Positions 15,874 through 24,540 of a DNA stretch of 64,000 nucleotides are shown here, piece by piece. Source of the DNA: Demequina sp. NBRC 110051 (GTDB lineage Bacteria; Actinomycetota; Actinomycetes; Actinomycetales; Demequinaceae). Below the pieces are notes generated by a model. It saw only the letters and a program-made list of their open reading frames with translations, ran no database searches and had not been told where the DNA came from. The number at the start of each line of letters is the position of its first letter. The first letter of the stretch is position 1. Position numbers and translations under genes: made by a program. Location of the stretch: assembly GCF_002090055.1 (NCBI RefSeq), contig NZ_BBRH01000008.1:62001-126000 (forward strand), given 5' to 3'.

Positions 15874-16704
15874 ATGCCCGATTCGACTGAGACGCTGAGT
15901 CAGTCCGAGCCGGTCGCCACGACGGGGTCACGTACCCCCGGAGACGACGTCGTCGCGTCCTGGTGGCGCGCCTTCGCGGGGACGGATCCCGAGTTCAGGG
16001 CCGCCGCGCGTGATGCACTGATCACCCACTACGCCCCGCTGGTGACCCAGGTGGCCACCCGCCTCATCGGGCGCCTTCCCGACCAGGTCGAGCTCGCGGA
16101 TCTCGTGTCCTACGGCATGTTCGGCCTCATCGACGCCGTCGAGAAGTTCCAGCCCGAGCGGGGCTTCAAGTTCGAGACCTACGCCTCCCAGCGCGTGCGC
16201 GGCGCCATCATCGACGAGCTGCGCGCAGCCGACTGGGTTCCGCGCTCCGTGCGGTCCAAGGCACGCACTGTCGAGGCTGCCTCGCGGGCGCTCGAGCAGC
16301 GCCTCATGCGCCCCGTCACCGACGACGACGTCGCCGCCCACTTGGGTTGGGCGCTGGCCGAGGTGCGCACCGTGCGCGCCCAGGTCGCCATGTCGCACGT
16401 CAGTGCGCTCGACGGCATGCCCGCCACCGGCGAAGCCAACGCCCTCGACACGGCGGTGGCGTTGGCCATGCCAGAGGCGTCGTCCCCCGTCGAGGCGCGC
16501 GAGACGCGATCGCTGCTGGCAAGCGCCATCCAGTCGGTGCGCGACCGCGAACAGCAAGTGCTGCGCCTGTACTACTTCGAGAACCTCACGCTCGCCCAGA
16601 TCGGCCAAATCCTGGGGGTCACGGAGTCGCGTGTCTCTCAGATCCATTCGGGAGCCGTGAAGAAGCTGCGCGAGAAGCTCATCAAGACGGGAGCCTTCTC
16701 GTAG
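15874..16704 (+). CDS. whiG: RNA polymerase sigma factor, WhiG/FliA family
   Basis: A sigma-28-type factor of 276 residues. In Streptomyces WhiG starts sporulation-specific transcription; FliA homologues drive late flagellar genes. Seen: region 2 (LITHYAPLVTQVATRLIGRLPDQVELADLVSYGMFGLIDAVEKFQPERGFKFETYASQRVRGAIIDELR), region 3 (VPRSVRSKARTVEAASRALE and VTDDDVAAHLGWALAEV), and region 4 HTH (VRDREQQVLRLYYFENLTLAQIGQILGVTESRVSQIHSGAVKKLREKL). The ATG at 15874 is 13 nt after xerC. The dprA-whiG-rpsB neighbourhood matches Streptomyces. Which branch it serves cannot be told from this window, as neither flagellar nor sporulation genes are present; a motility role is more likely for a Micrococcales-type organism (inference). 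Confidence 0.9.
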   Translation: MPDSTETLSQSEPVATTGSRTPGDDVVASWWRAFAGTDPEFRAAARDALITHYAPLVTQVATRLIGRLPDQVELADLVSYGMFGLIDAVEKFQPERGFKFETYASQRVRGAIIDELRAADWVPRSVRSKARTVEAASRALEQRLMRPVTDDDVAAHLGWALAEVRTVRAQVAMSHVSALDGMPATGEANALDTAVALAMPEASSPVEARETRSLLASAIQSVRDREQQVLRLYYFENLTLAQIGQILGVTESRVSQIHSGAVKKLREKLIKTGAFS

Positions 16705-16711
16705 GCGCGGC

Positions 16712-17239
16712 TCACCACACGCGCAGCAGGCGGACGGGACCGAACCCCACCAGCAGGTCGAGGGGGTCCAGGTAGGTCTCGCCGTCGCGCACGCCCCAAT
16801 GCACACAGGCGGCCGGATCGCAGTGGCCCGGCGCGTCGGCAACGACGCCGACAGGATCGCCCCTGCTCACCGGCGTGCCACGTGCGATGGTGGCGGTGAC
16901 GGGCTCGACGCTCGAGCGTCGTCCGTCGCCAAGGCGCACCGTCACCACGGGTCGGTCCACCACCACGCCCGCGAAACTCACCACGCCGTCGGCGGGGGAG
17001 AACACCACCTGGCCGGCGCTCGCGGCGAGGTCGATGCCGCGATGGCCCGCGAGCCACGGGCGCGCGGGGATGTCAGCGCCCGCGACCATGGTGAGCGGCT
17101 CGACGGGGGAGTCGAGTGGCGGCCACCCTCGGGCAGCGTGGCCGTCGGCAGCGCTCGCGGCGGGTGTGCCAGCGGCCGTCACCACCACGGCGGCCGCCGC
17201 CAAGAACCAAGCCGACCACGGCGGAAGGTGAGGTGTCAT
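16712..17239 (-). CDS. secreted M23-family (LytM) peptidase-like protein
   Basis: A 175-residue exported protein with a LytM/M23 fold, likely acting on peptidoglycan. Seen: a hydrophobic signal peptide (about residues 8-30, ending AASAADG). The M23 core has HRGIDLAASAGQVVFSPADGVVSFAGVV (metal ligands His and Asp in H-x3-D) and CVHWGVRDGETYLDPLDLL (the H-x-x-like end motif). The usual second H-x-H appears as VHWG, so one His is replaced, and catalytic competence is uncertain. Start ATG at 17239; a GTG two codons upstream is possible. It converges on the sigma gene with only 7 nt between the stops, leaving no room for a separate terminator. Confidence 0.82.
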   Translation of the reverse strand: MTPHLPPWSAWFLAAAAVVVTAAGTPAASAADGHAARGWPPLDSPVEPLTMVAGADIPARPWLAGHRGIDLAASAGQVVFSPADGVVSFAGVVVDRPVVTVRLGDGRRSSVEPVTATIARGTPVSRGDPVGVVADAPGHCDPAACVHWGVRDGETYLDPLDLLVGFGPVRLLRVW

Positions 17240-17248
17240 GCTCACTAC

Positions 17249-17263
17249 GCCATCGCATCGGCC
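17249..17263 (-). repeat. degenerate copy (13/15) of the repeated 15-mer
   Basis: GCCATCGCATCGGCC differs at two positions. It is intergenic, followed by GGTCG, as is the 14/15 copy at 63877. Confidence 0.4.
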
Positions 17264-17361
17264 GGTCGTCCGCGAGCAGTGTGAGGCAGTCTGGGGATAA
17301 CGGCGCGCGCCGCCAAGGCTGGGGACGACGCCAGCGGTCGCCGCCTCCTACGCCCGTCCGG

Positions 17362-17367
17362 TATGAT
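17362..17367 (+). promoter_or_regulatory. rpsB promoter -10 (TATGAT) and ~230-nt leader
   Basis: TATGAT is the best -10 in the 363-bp gap before rpsB. The predicted leader (about 17374-17602) contains a 7-bp hairpin at 17540-17557 (GCGGGGT-caac-ACCCCGC). A long leader fits autogenous control by S2, as known in other bacteria, but I recognise no named motif. The part of the gap upstream of 17341 shows nothing else beyond the degenerate 15-mer. Confidence 0.5.
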
Positions 17368-17602
17368 CGTGACTCGCATCCGGCATGCCCGGATGACGTC
17401 GCGTGTCATTCGCGCTCGCCACGGCTTACCCCGTGTCGGACGCGCCGGGACGGCAAGGTCTGGATCTCACGATCCGGTGCCCGACCGCGTTGACACCAGG
17501 GATGGATCCCCACCGGGGAGCACATCGTCAACCGCAAGCGCGGGGTCAACACCCCGCCCCAACGCAAGGCACGCGCCCACGCGCGTGCGGATAAGGACAG
17601 CC

Positions 17603-18484
17603 ATGGCAGTCGTGACCATGCGCGAGATGCTGGACTCGGGCGTCCACTTCGGACACCAGACCAGCCGCTGGAACCCCAAGATGAAGCGCTTCATCTTCAC
17701 CGAGCGCAACGGCATCTACATCATTGACCTGCAGCAGTCGCTCGCCAAGATCGACGCCGCCTACGAGTTCGTGCGCGACACCGTCGCCCACGGCGGCTCG
17801 GTGCTCTTCGTCGGCACCAAGCGTCAGGCGCAGGAGACCATCGCCGAGCAGGCCGCTCGCGTGGGCATGCCCTACGTGAACGAGCGCTGGCTGGGCGGCA
17901 TGCTCACCAACTTCCAGACCGTGAGCAAGCGCATCGCGCGCCTCAAGGAGCTTGAGGAGATCGACTTCGACGACGTGGCCGGTTCCGGTCGCACCAAGAA
18001 GGAGCTCCTCGGCCTGCGCCGCGAGAAGGAGAAGCTGGACAAGGTGCTCGGCGGCATCCGCGACATGGCCAAGGTGCCCTCCGTCGTGTGGATCGTCGAC
18101 ACCAACAAGGAGCACCTCGCCGTGGACGAGGCCCGCAAGCTGGGCGTCCCCGTGGTCGGCATCCTCGACTCGAACTGCGACCCCGACCAGGTCTCCTACG
18201 GCATCCCCGGTAACGACGACGCCATCCGCGCGGTGGGTCTGCTCACCCGCGTGATCGCCGACGCCTGTGCCGAGGGCCTGCGTATCCGCCACACCCCGAA
18301 GGCCGACGAGGCCGCCGCCGAGGGCGACACCGAGCCCCTCGCCGAGTGGGAGCAGGAGCTGCTCGAGGGCAAGACCGAGGACAAGGCCGCCGACAAGGCG
18401 GAGGAGACCAAGGCTGCGGACGCCGAGCCCGCCGCCAAGGCCGACGAGACGGCCGCCAAGGCCGTCGCCACCGACGAGAAGTAA
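17603..18484 (+). CDS. rpsB: 30S ribosomal protein uS2
   Basis: Seen: [47 protein letters not shown] start, [82 protein letters not shown] and [14 protein letters not shown]. The core ends near residue 230, followed by a ~60-residue Glu/Lys/Ala tail ending AVATDEK, as in bS16 here. It is 293 residues. ATAAGGACAGCC precedes the ATG at 17603; upstream in-frame codons lie in the leader. tsf follows after 13 nt. Confidence 0.98.
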   Translation: MAVVTMREMLDSGVHFGHQTSRWNPKMKRFIFTERNGIYIIDLQQSLAKIDAAYEFVRDTVAHGGSVLFVGTKRQAQETIAEQAARVGMPYVNERWLGGMLTNFQTVSKRIARLKELEEIDFDDVAGSGRTKKELLGLRREKEKLDKVLGGIRDMAKVPSVVWIVDTNKEHLAVDEARKLGVPVVGILDSNCDPDQVSYGIPGNDDAIRAVGLLTRVIADACAEGLRIRHTPKADEAAAEGDTEPLAEWEQELLEGKTEDKAADKAEETKAADAEPAAKADETAAKAVATDEK

Positions 18485-18497
18485 GGGAACCACCCAC

Positions 18498-19337
18498 ATG
18501 GCGAACTACACCGTCGCTGACATCCAGGCGCTCCGTGAGCGCACCGGTGCCGGCATGCTCGACGTCAAGAAGGCGCTCGACGAGGCTGACGGCGACCTGA
18601 ACAAGGCCGTCGACATCCTCCGCGTCAAGGGCCTCAAGGGCGTCGCGAAGCGCGAGGGCCGCTCGGCCTCCGAGGGCCTCGTCGTGGCGTCGATCGCTGA
18701 CGCCGACGGCGGCCAGGTCGGCACGCTCATCGAGCTCAACTCCGAGACCGACTTCGTGGCGAAGAACGAGAAGTTCATCTCGCTCGCGAACGACGTGCTC
18801 GCGGCTGCGGCCGCGGCCGGTGCCGGTGACGCCGAGGCCGCGCTTGCAGCCCCGATCGAGGACACCACGGTCGGCGCGTACATCGACGCCGCCGCTGGCA
18901 CGCTGGGCGAGAAGATCGTGCTGCGTCGCGTCGCCCACGTCGAGGCCCCCGTCGTCACCGAGTACCTCCACCGCACCAACAAGGACCTGCCCGCGCAGGT
19001 CGGCGTGCTGGTCGGCTCGGACGCCAAGGCCGGCGAGGTCGCCCGCGACATCGCCATGCACATCGCCGCGTACTCGCCCGTCTACCTGGTGCGCGATGAC
19101 GTGCCGGCGGAGACCGTCGAGAACGAGCGCCGTGTGGCCGAGGAGACCGCGAAGGGCGAGGGCAAGCCTGAGGCCGCCCTTCCCAAGATCGTCGAGGGTC
19201 GCCTGAACGGCTTCTACAAGGAGAACACCCTGGTGGACCAGGCGTTCGCGAAGGACCCCAAGACCACGGTCGGCAAGGTCATCGAGAACACCGGCGGCGA
19301 GGTTTCGGCCTTCGCTCGCTTCCGTGTGGGAGCCTGA
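18498..19337 (+). CDS. tsf: elongation factor Ts
   Basis: Guanine-nucleotide exchange factor for EF-Tu. Seen: the UBA-like N-terminus ADIQALRERTGAGMLDVKKALDEADGDLNKAVDILRVKG, the signature ELNSETDFVAKNEKF (about residues 74-88, with the TDFVA residues that contact EF-Tu), VAMHIAAYSPVYL-like (here DIAMHIAAYSPVYLVRDDVPAE) and FARFRVGA at the C-terminus. It is 279 residues. The ATG at 18498 follows AAGGGAACCACCC. It is cotranscribed with rpsB and followed 54 nt later by pyrH. Confidence 0.98.
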   Translation: MANYTVADIQALRERTGAGMLDVKKALDEADGDLNKAVDILRVKGLKGVAKREGRSASEGLVVASIADADGGQVGTLIELNSETDFVAKNEKFISLANDVLAAAAAAGAGDAEAALAAPIEDTTVGAYIDAAAGTLGEKIVLRRVAHVEAPVVTEYLHRTNKDLPAQVGVLVGSDAKAGEVARDIAMHIAAYSPVYLVRDDVPAETVENERRVAEETAKGEGKPEAALPKIVEGRLNGFYKENTLVDQAFAKDPKTTVGKVIENTGGEVSAFARFRVGA

Positions 19338-19391
19338 TCTCCACAGCAAGACCAGCCAGTAACGCGCCGCTACGCCTAGGAGGAACACCCC

Positions 19392-20141
19392 ATGCCCGAC
19401 GACAGTGACATGACGACGGGCAAGGGGAAATCCTCGGGCGAGCGGCGCGTTCTGCTGAAGCTCTCGGGCGAGATGTTCGGCGGCGGCAAGCTGGGTCTCG
19501 ACCCCGATGTCGTGAGCCGGGTGGCCCGCGAGATCGCCGATGCCGTACGCCAGGGTGTGCAGGTTGCCGTGGTCGTGGGCGGCGGCAACTTCTTCCGCGG
19601 TGCGGAACTGTCCGAGCGCGGCATGGAACGCTCACGCGCCGACTACATGGGCATGCTGGGCACGGTGATGAATGCCCTCGCCCTGCAGGACTTCCTCGAG
19701 CAGGCAGGCGTGACCACTCGCGTGCAGACCGCCATCACCATGGGCCAGGTCGCCGAGTCCTACCTGCCGCTGCGTGCCATCCGGCACATGGAGAAGGGCC
19801 GCGTGGTGGTGTTCGCCGCCGGTGCCGGTATGCCGTACTTCTCCACCGACACCGTGTCCCTCCAGCGCGCGCTCGAGACGCGCTGCTCGGAGGTGTTGAT
19901 GGGCAAGAACGGCGTGGACGCGGTCTACTCCGCGGACCCGCGCAAGGACCCCGACGCCGAGCGCCTGGAGCACGTCACCTATGCAGACGCCCTCCAGAAG
20001 CGCCTGGCCGTGATGGACGCCGCGGCGTTCTCGCTCGCGATGGACAACCGGATGCCCATGCAGGTGTTCGGGCTCGACGCCCCCGGAAACGTGACCCGCG
20101 CCCTGCTGGGTGAAAGAATCGGGACCCTGGTCACCGCGTAA
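19392..20141 (+). CDS. pyrH: uridylate kinase
   Basis: Phosphorylates UMP to UDP; bacterial enzymes are hexameric and allosterically regulated. Seen: [114 protein letters not shown] and the C-terminal [25 protein letters not shown]. It is 249 residues. A TAGGAGGAAC site precedes the ATG. Order rpsB-tsf-pyrH-frr is standard. Confidence 0.97.
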   Translation: MPDDSDMTTGKGKSSGERRVLLKLSGEMFGGGKLGLDPDVVSRVAREIADAVRQGVQVAVVVGGGNFFRGAELSERGMERSRADYMGMLGTVMNALALQDFLEQAGVTTRVQTAITMGQVAESYLPLRAIRHMEKGRVVVFAAGAGMPYFSTDTVSLQRALETRCSEVLMGKNGVDAVYSADPRKDPDAERLEHVTYADALQKRLAVMDAAAFSLAMDNRMPMQVFGLDAPGNVTRALLGERIGTLVTA

Positions 20142-20171
20142 GCGGCGGCTGCGACAGTCAAGGAGACAGAC

Positions 20172-20729
20172 GTGATCGACGAGATCCTCCTCGAGGCCGA
20201 GGAGAACATGGACCGCGCGATCGGCGTGGCCAAGGACAACTTCGCCTCCATCCGTTCGGGACAGGCGTCCGCCGCGATGTTCGCGAACATCACCGTGGAC
20301 TACTACGGTGCCCCGACCCCGCTGCAGCAGATCGCCGCGATCTCGGTGCCCGAGGCCCGCATGGTGCTCATCTCGCCCTACGACGCCTCGGCGAAGAAGG
20401 ACATCGAGACCGCGCTGCGCAACTCGGACCTGGGCGTCAACCCCAGCGACGACGGTAACGTCCTGCGCATCGTCATGCCCCAGCTGACAGAGGAGCGCCG
20501 CCGCGACTACGTCAAGCTCGCCAAGTCCAAGGCCGAGGACGCCCGCGTCACGGTGCGCAACATGCGTCGCAAGGCCAAGGATCAGATCGATTCGGCCGTG
20601 AAGGACGGCGAGGTCGGCGAGGACGAGGGCAACCGCGCGGAGAAGGACCTCGACGCGATGACCAAGAAGCACGTGGACGCGATCGACGCTTTGCTGTCGG
20701 CGAAGGAGAGCGAGCTGCTCGAGGTCTGA
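20172..20729 (+). CDS. frr: ribosome recycling factor
   Basis: Splits post-termination ribosomes together with EF-G. Seen: [120 protein letters not shown], and [36 protein letters not shown]. It is 185 residues, exactly the family length. Start GTG at 20172 after AAGGAGACAG. It lies 30 nt after pyrH and 27 nt before cdsA. Confidence 0.98.
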   Translation: MIDEILLEAEENMDRAIGVAKDNFASIRSGQASAAMFANITVDYYGAPTPLQQIAAISVPEARMVLISPYDASAKKDIETALRNSDLGVNPSDDGNVLRIVMPQLTEERRRDYVKLAKSKAEDARVTVRNMRRKAKDQIDSAVKDGEVGEDEGNRAEKDLDAMTKKHVDAIDALLSAKESELLEV

Positions 20730-20756
20730 CCTCGGGCGGCCCCGCGGGCCCCTGTC

Positions 20757-21710
20757 ATGAGTATTTTCCGACGCCCGGACCACGGCGACGCTGAGGATCC
20801 CGGGGAGGACACTCCCGGCACGGCCGCGGACGCGACCCCTGTCGACCCGCCCACCGCGGTAGGCGTGGAGTCACCCGTCCCTCAGGTGGCTCCCGTCTCG
20901 CGCTCGGGCCGCAACATGCCCGTCGCGACCGTCGTCGGCGTCTCGATCCTGGTGCTCGCGCTCGGCATCGCCTGGTGGGACGCACGCGCATTCTCCGTGC
21001 TCCTCATGCTGGTGTGTGTGGCGGCCGTGCTCGAATGGCGCACCGCGCTGCGCCACCACGACCGTCGCATCGCGGTGGTGCCCACCATCGTCGCGACTCT
21101 CGGCCTGGGGGTGGCCACCTACTTTGGTGGCCCCGAGGGCCTGGTCGTTGCGCTCATGGTGGCGTGCGCGGGAGTCGTCGCGTGGCGCGTGGCCGACGAA
21201 CGCATCGAGAACACGATGGCCGATGCCATGGCATCGATTCTCACGGTCCTGTGGATCCCGTTCCTCGCGAGCTTCCTGATCCTCATGGAGACCGCGGGCA
21301 ACGGCTGGACGCGCGTCCTCATCCTCGTGCTCGCCGTGGTGGGCAACGACACCGGTGGCCTGTTCGCCGGCATGGTGTTCGGCAAGCACAAGATGTCGCC
21401 CCGCGTGAGCCCCAAGAAGACCTGGGAGGGCTTCGCAGGCGGCGTCCTCCTTGGTACCGTGGCGGCCACGGTTGCCGCGTTCGTCCTGTACGACGGACGC
21501 TGGTGGATCGGCGCCGCCGTGGGGCTTGCCTGCTCACTCGCGGCCGTGCTCGGCGACCTCGCCGAGTCCGCGCTCAAGCGCGACCTGCAAGTCAAGGATA
21601 TGTCGAGCCTCATCCCCGGCCACGGCGGCATCCTTGACCGACTCGATTCCATCCTCGTGGCCGCTCCCGCCGGCTACGTGGTACTCGCTTTCTTCCTGGG
21701 GGCCTCATGA
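20757..21710 (+). CDS. cdsA: phosphatidate cytidylyltransferase
   Basis: Integral membrane enzyme making CDP-diacylglycerol from phosphatidate and CTP. Seen: a ~45-residue acidic cytosolic N-terminal extension (common in actinobacteria), about eight hydrophobic segments, [34 protein letters not shown], and the signature [37 protein letters not shown] near the C-terminus. It is 317 residues. Its TGA overlaps the rlmN ATG (ATGA). A near-palindromic variant of the repeated 15-mer (one mismatch, 21218-21232) lies inside. Confidence 0.96.
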   Translation: MSIFRRPDHGDAEDPGEDTPGTAADATPVDPPTAVGVESPVPQVAPVSRSGRNMPVATVVGVSILVLALGIAWWDARAFSVLLMLVCVAAVLEWRTALRHHDRRIAVVPTIVATLGLGVATYFGGPEGLVVALMVACAGVVAWRVADERIENTMADAMASILTVLWIPFLASFLILMETAGNGWTRVLILVLAVVGNDTGGLFAGMVFGKHKMSPRVSPKKTWEGFAGGVLLGTVAATVAAFVLYDGRWWIGAAVGLACSLAAVLGDLAESALKRDLQVKDMSSLIPGHGGILDRLDSILVAAPAGYVVLAFFLGAS

Positions 21711-22819
21711 CCGACCGTCCCGTCCTGCAGATGGCCGCGCCCCGCCGGGGCAAGCCGCCGCAGCACTTCGCCGACCTGAGCCACGACGAGCGTGCCGCGC
21801 TGATGCGCGAGCACGGGCTGCCGTCGTTTCGCGCCAAGCAGCTCGCGAACCATTACTACGCGCACCTGACCGTCGACCCCGACGACATGACAGACCTGCC
21901 CGCGGACGCCAAGGGTCCGCTGACGGAGGCGGTGTTCCCGCCGCTGATGAAGAAGGTCACGTCCCTGGCTGCGGACGGCGGCGCGACGCTCAAGACGCTG
22001 TGGGCGCTGCACGACAACGTCAAGGTCGAATCCGTCCTCATGAAGTATCCCGAGCGCGCCACCCTGTGTGTCACGAGCCAGGCTGGGTGCGGCATGGCCT
22101 GCCCGTTCTGCGCGACCGGCCAGATGGGCCTCACCCGTAACCTCTCGGCCGCGGAGATCATCGAGCAGGTGCGCCTCGCGGCCCGTGCGGCCCGCGACGG
22201 CGACCTGGGCGGCGACCCCGTGCGCCTGTCCAACGTGGTGTTCATGGGCATGGGCGAGCCGCTGGCCAACTACAAGGCCGTGATGGCGACCGTCCGCGCG
22301 CTCGTCGCGCCGGCCCCCGAGGGCTTTGGCCTGTCGACCCGCCACGTCACCGTGTCGACAGTGGGCCTGGTGCCCGCGATCGACAAGCTCGCGAAGGAGG
22401 GCATCCCCGTCACCCTCGCCCTCAGCCTGCACGCCCCCGACGACGAGCTGCGCAACGAGCTGGTGCCCATCAACACGCGTTGGAGCGTGGATGAGGCCCT
22501 GGACGCCGCGCGCCGCTACTTCGACGCGACCGGCCGCCGGGTGTCGATCGAGTATGCGCTGATTCGCGACATGAACGACCACGCACACCGCGCGGACCTG
22601 CTGGGCGAAAAGCTGCGTGCCAGGGGAGACGGCTGGGTGCACGTGAACCCCATCCCGCTGAACCCCACGCCGGGCTCCAAGTGGACGGCGTCCGACCCCG
22701 CGGTGGAGCAAGAGTTCGTCCGACGGCTGCGTGCTCACGGAATTCCGACGACGATCAGGGATACTCGAGGCAGCGACATCGACGGAGCCTGCGGACAGCT
22801 GGCGATCAAGGAGGCGTAA
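21707..22819 (+). CDS. rlmN: 23S rRNA (A2503-C2)/tRNA (A37-C2) methyltransferase RlmN
   Basis: A radical-SAM methylase using a ping-pong cysteine mechanism. Seen: the [4Fe-4S] Cys triad in [11 protein letters not shown] (C-x3-C-x2-C), [17 protein letters not shown] (GGE-like SAM motif), [19 protein letters not shown], and the catalytic Cys of [15 protein letters not shown] near the C-terminus. It is 370 residues; the family is usually 350-390. Its TAA is directly followed by the GTG of the next gene. Confidence 0.96.
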   Translation: MTDRPVLQMAAPRRGKPPQHFADLSHDERAALMREHGLPSFRAKQLANHYYAHLTVDPDDMTDLPADAKGPLTEAVFPPLMKKVTSLAADGGATLKTLWALHDNVKVESVLMKYPERATLCVTSQAGCGMACPFCATGQMGLTRNLSAAEIIEQVRLAARAARDGDLGGDPVRLSNVVFMGMGEPLANYKAVMATVRALVAPAPEGFGLSTRHVTVSTVGLVPAIDKLAKEGIPVTLALSLHAPDDELRNELVPINTRWSVDEALDAARRYFDATGRRVSIEYALIRDMNDHAHRADLLGEKLRARGDGWVHVNPIPLNPTPGSKWTASDPAVEQEFVRRLRAHGIPTTIRDTRGSDIDGACGQLAIKEA

Positions 22820-23377
22820 GTGGCGGAACTGCTGTTCCCGAAGGTCGGGGCCATGCGCCTGGGATACGACCGCTCGGACGTGGACGACTTCTTCGGCAAG
22901 GCCCGCACGGCCTACGAACAGCCGGGCATCCCCGAGGACTTCGCCCCCTTCGAGGTGCGCCGCGCCAGCTTTGACCTCAAGCACGGCGGCTACTCGACCG
23001 CCGCCGTCGACTCGGCTCTCGACCGCCTCGAGACCGCGTTCGCGACCCGCATCAGGGAGCGCTACTCCAAGGAGCACGGCCCCGACGCATGGATGCGCGA
23101 CCTCGCCGACCGCGCCCAGGCGCTCTACCCGCGCCTGCGCCGCCCCGCAGGGGACCGCTTCACGCACCCGTCGGGCATGTCGAAGGGCTATGACGCCCGC
23201 GACGTGGACGTCATCATGGACCGCCTGGTGGCGTTCTTTGACCAGGGCACTCCGCTGACGGCTGACCAGGTGAGAGGCGCCACGTTCGGCAGCCGCCGCG
23301 GCAAGAAGGCGTACTCCGAGCGCGTGGTCGACGTCTACCTCGCCCGCGCCGTCGACATCCTGCTCGGCGCCCAGTGA
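22820..23377 (+). CDS. DivIVA-domain-like repeat protein
   Basis: A 185-residue soluble protein. Seen: four recurring units of about 40-50 residues, each with G/A-Y-x2-x2-VD-x3-(D/A)RL-like cores: GYDRSDVDDFFGKA (about 14-27), GYSTAAVDSALDRLETAF (about 57-74), GYDARDVDVIMDRLVAFF (about 120-137) and AYSERVVDVYLARAVDIL (about 163-180). In DivIVA/Wag31 this core is the membrane-binding N-terminal tip, followed by a long coiled coil. Here there is no coiled coil and the core is repeated. Actinobacterial genomes commonly carry such a protein between rlmN and dxr. A polar-growth or membrane-curvature role is inference. The GTG start abuts the rlmN stop; its TGA overlaps the dxr GTG. Confidence 0.75.
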   Translation: MAELLFPKVGAMRLGYDRSDVDDFFGKARTAYEQPGIPEDFAPFEVRRASFDLKHGGYSTAAVDSALDRLETAFATRIRERYSKEHGPDAWMRDLADRAQALYPRLRRPAGDRFTHPSGMSKGYDARDVDVIMDRLVAFFDQGTPLTADQVRGATFGSRRGKKAYSERVVDVYLARAVDILLGAQ

Positions 23378-24525
23378 CCCGCACCGTCGCCCTTCTGGGC
23401 TCGACGGGATCGATCGGCACCCAGGCGATCGACGTCATCGCTCGCAACTCCGACGACTACGACGTGGTGGCGCTCGCCGCCGGTGGGTCCGATCCCGCGC
23501 TCGTCGTCGAGCAGGCCCGTGCCCTCCGGCCCGCGTTTGTCGCGGTCGCGGCGGCCGATGCCGTGGCTGAGATTGCCGCAGCCCTGCCGGGTATCGAGGT
23601 GGCGGGGGGAGCCGATGCGGTCGTGGAAGCTGCCGCACGCGGGGCCGACGTGGTGCTGAACGGCATCACCGGCTCGGTGGGGCTGCGCCCCACCCTCGCC
23701 GCGCTCGAGGCCGGCAGTACCCTGGCCCTGGCGAACAAGGAGTCGCTCGTCGCCGGGGGAGCGCTCGTCAAGGCCGCCGTCAAGCGCCCCGGCCAGATCG
23801 TGCCCGTTGACTCGGAGCACTCGGCGCTCGCGCAGTGCCTGCGCGGCGGCAGCGCCGACGAGGTGCGCCGGCTCGTGGTCACCGCATCGGGCGGCGCCTT
23901 CCGTGGCCGCTCGCGCGAGTCCCTCGCCGACGTCACCGCCGCCGATGCCCTGCGTCACCCCACGTGGGACATGGGAGCGGTCGTCACCATCAACTCCGCG
24001 TCGATGGTCAACAAGGCCCTCGAGGTGATCGAAGCGCACCTGCTGTTCGACATCCCCATGGAGCGCATCGACGTGGTGGTGCACGCCCAGTCGATCGTCC
24101 ACTCGATGGTCGAGTTCGTCGACGGCAGCACGCTGGCCCAGGTGTCGCCGCCCGACATGCGGCTGCCCATCGCGCTCGGCCTGTCGTGGCCCGCACGGAT
24201 CCCCGACGCCGCCCCCGCGATGGACTGGACCCAGGCCGGTACATGGACGTTCGAGCCGCTCGACGAGGCCGCGTTCCCCGCGGTGAGCGTCGCGCGCGAG
24301 GCCGTCGCGGCATCGGCCCTCCACCCGGCCGTGTTCAACGCGGCCAACGAGGAGTGCGTCTCCGCCTTCATCGACGGCCGCCTGCCGTTCCTGGGGATCG
24401 TCGAGACGGTCCGGCGCGTTGTGGAGGCGTACGAGGCCCCCGGCGAGCTGACGCTGGAGGCCGTGGACGGCGCCGAGCGGTGGGCGCGCGAGACTGCTCG
24501 CGCCGCCATCGCAGGCGTCCGCTGA
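23374..24525 (+). CDS. dxr: 1-deoxy-D-xylulose-5-phosphate reductoisomerase
   Basis: Second step of the MEP isoprenoid pathway: DXP to MEP with NADPH and a divalent metal. Seen: NADPH fold VALLGSTGSIGTQAIDVI, GITGSVGLRPTLAALEAGSTLALANKESLVAGG, the metal site VDSEHSALAQCL, TASGGAFRGRSRESLADVTAADALRHPTWDMG and NAANEECVSAFIDGRLPFLGI. It is 383 residues. The GTG start overlaps the previous stop (GTGA). An exact sense copy of the repeated 15-mer (23553-23567) encodes ADAVA. Clustered with rseP and ispG, as is usual. Confidence 0.97.
   Translation: MTRTVALLGSTGSIGTQAIDVIARNSDDYDVVALAAGGSDPALVVEQARALRPAFVAVAAADAVAEIAAALPGIEVAGGADAVVEAAARGADVVLNGITGSVGLRPTLAALEAGSTLALANKESLVAGGALVKAAVKRPGQIVPVDSEHSALAQCLRGGSADEVRRLVVTASGGAFRGRSRESLADVTAADALRHPTWDMGAVVTINSASMVNKALEVIEAHLLFDIPMERIDVVVHAQSIVHSMVEFVDGSTLAQVSPPDMRLPIALGLSWPARIPDAAPAMDWTQAGTWTFEPLDEAAFPAVSVAREAVAASALHPAVFNAANEECVSAFIDGRLPFLGIVETVRRVVEAYEAPGELTLEAVDGAERWARETARAAIAGVR
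23553..23567 (+). repeat. directional 15-mer, exact copy, in dxr
   Basis: An exact sense copy read in the ADAV frame. The next four bases (TGAG) equal those following the proS copy at 32489. Confidence 0.85.
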
Positions 24526-24528
24526 GCC

Positions 24529-24534
24529 TAGGGT
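24529..24534 (+). promoter_or_regulatory. leaderless promoter -10 (TAGGGT) of rseP
   Basis: TAGGGT, 6 nt, then the ATG at 24541, directly after the dxr stop. Confidence 0.55.
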
Positions 24535-24540
24535 AGGGAT

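Noticed and set aside
17490-17495. TTGACA in the rpsB leader as a -35 box
   Set aside because: No -10 at 16-18 bp spacing; the TATGAT upstream is better.
24301-24330. GGCATCGGCC fragments (24311, 25170, 35939, 61329) as further repeat copies
   Set aside because: They match only 10-12 bases and fit common Ala-Ser-Ala or Ala-Asp-Ala codon runs in this GC-rich genome.
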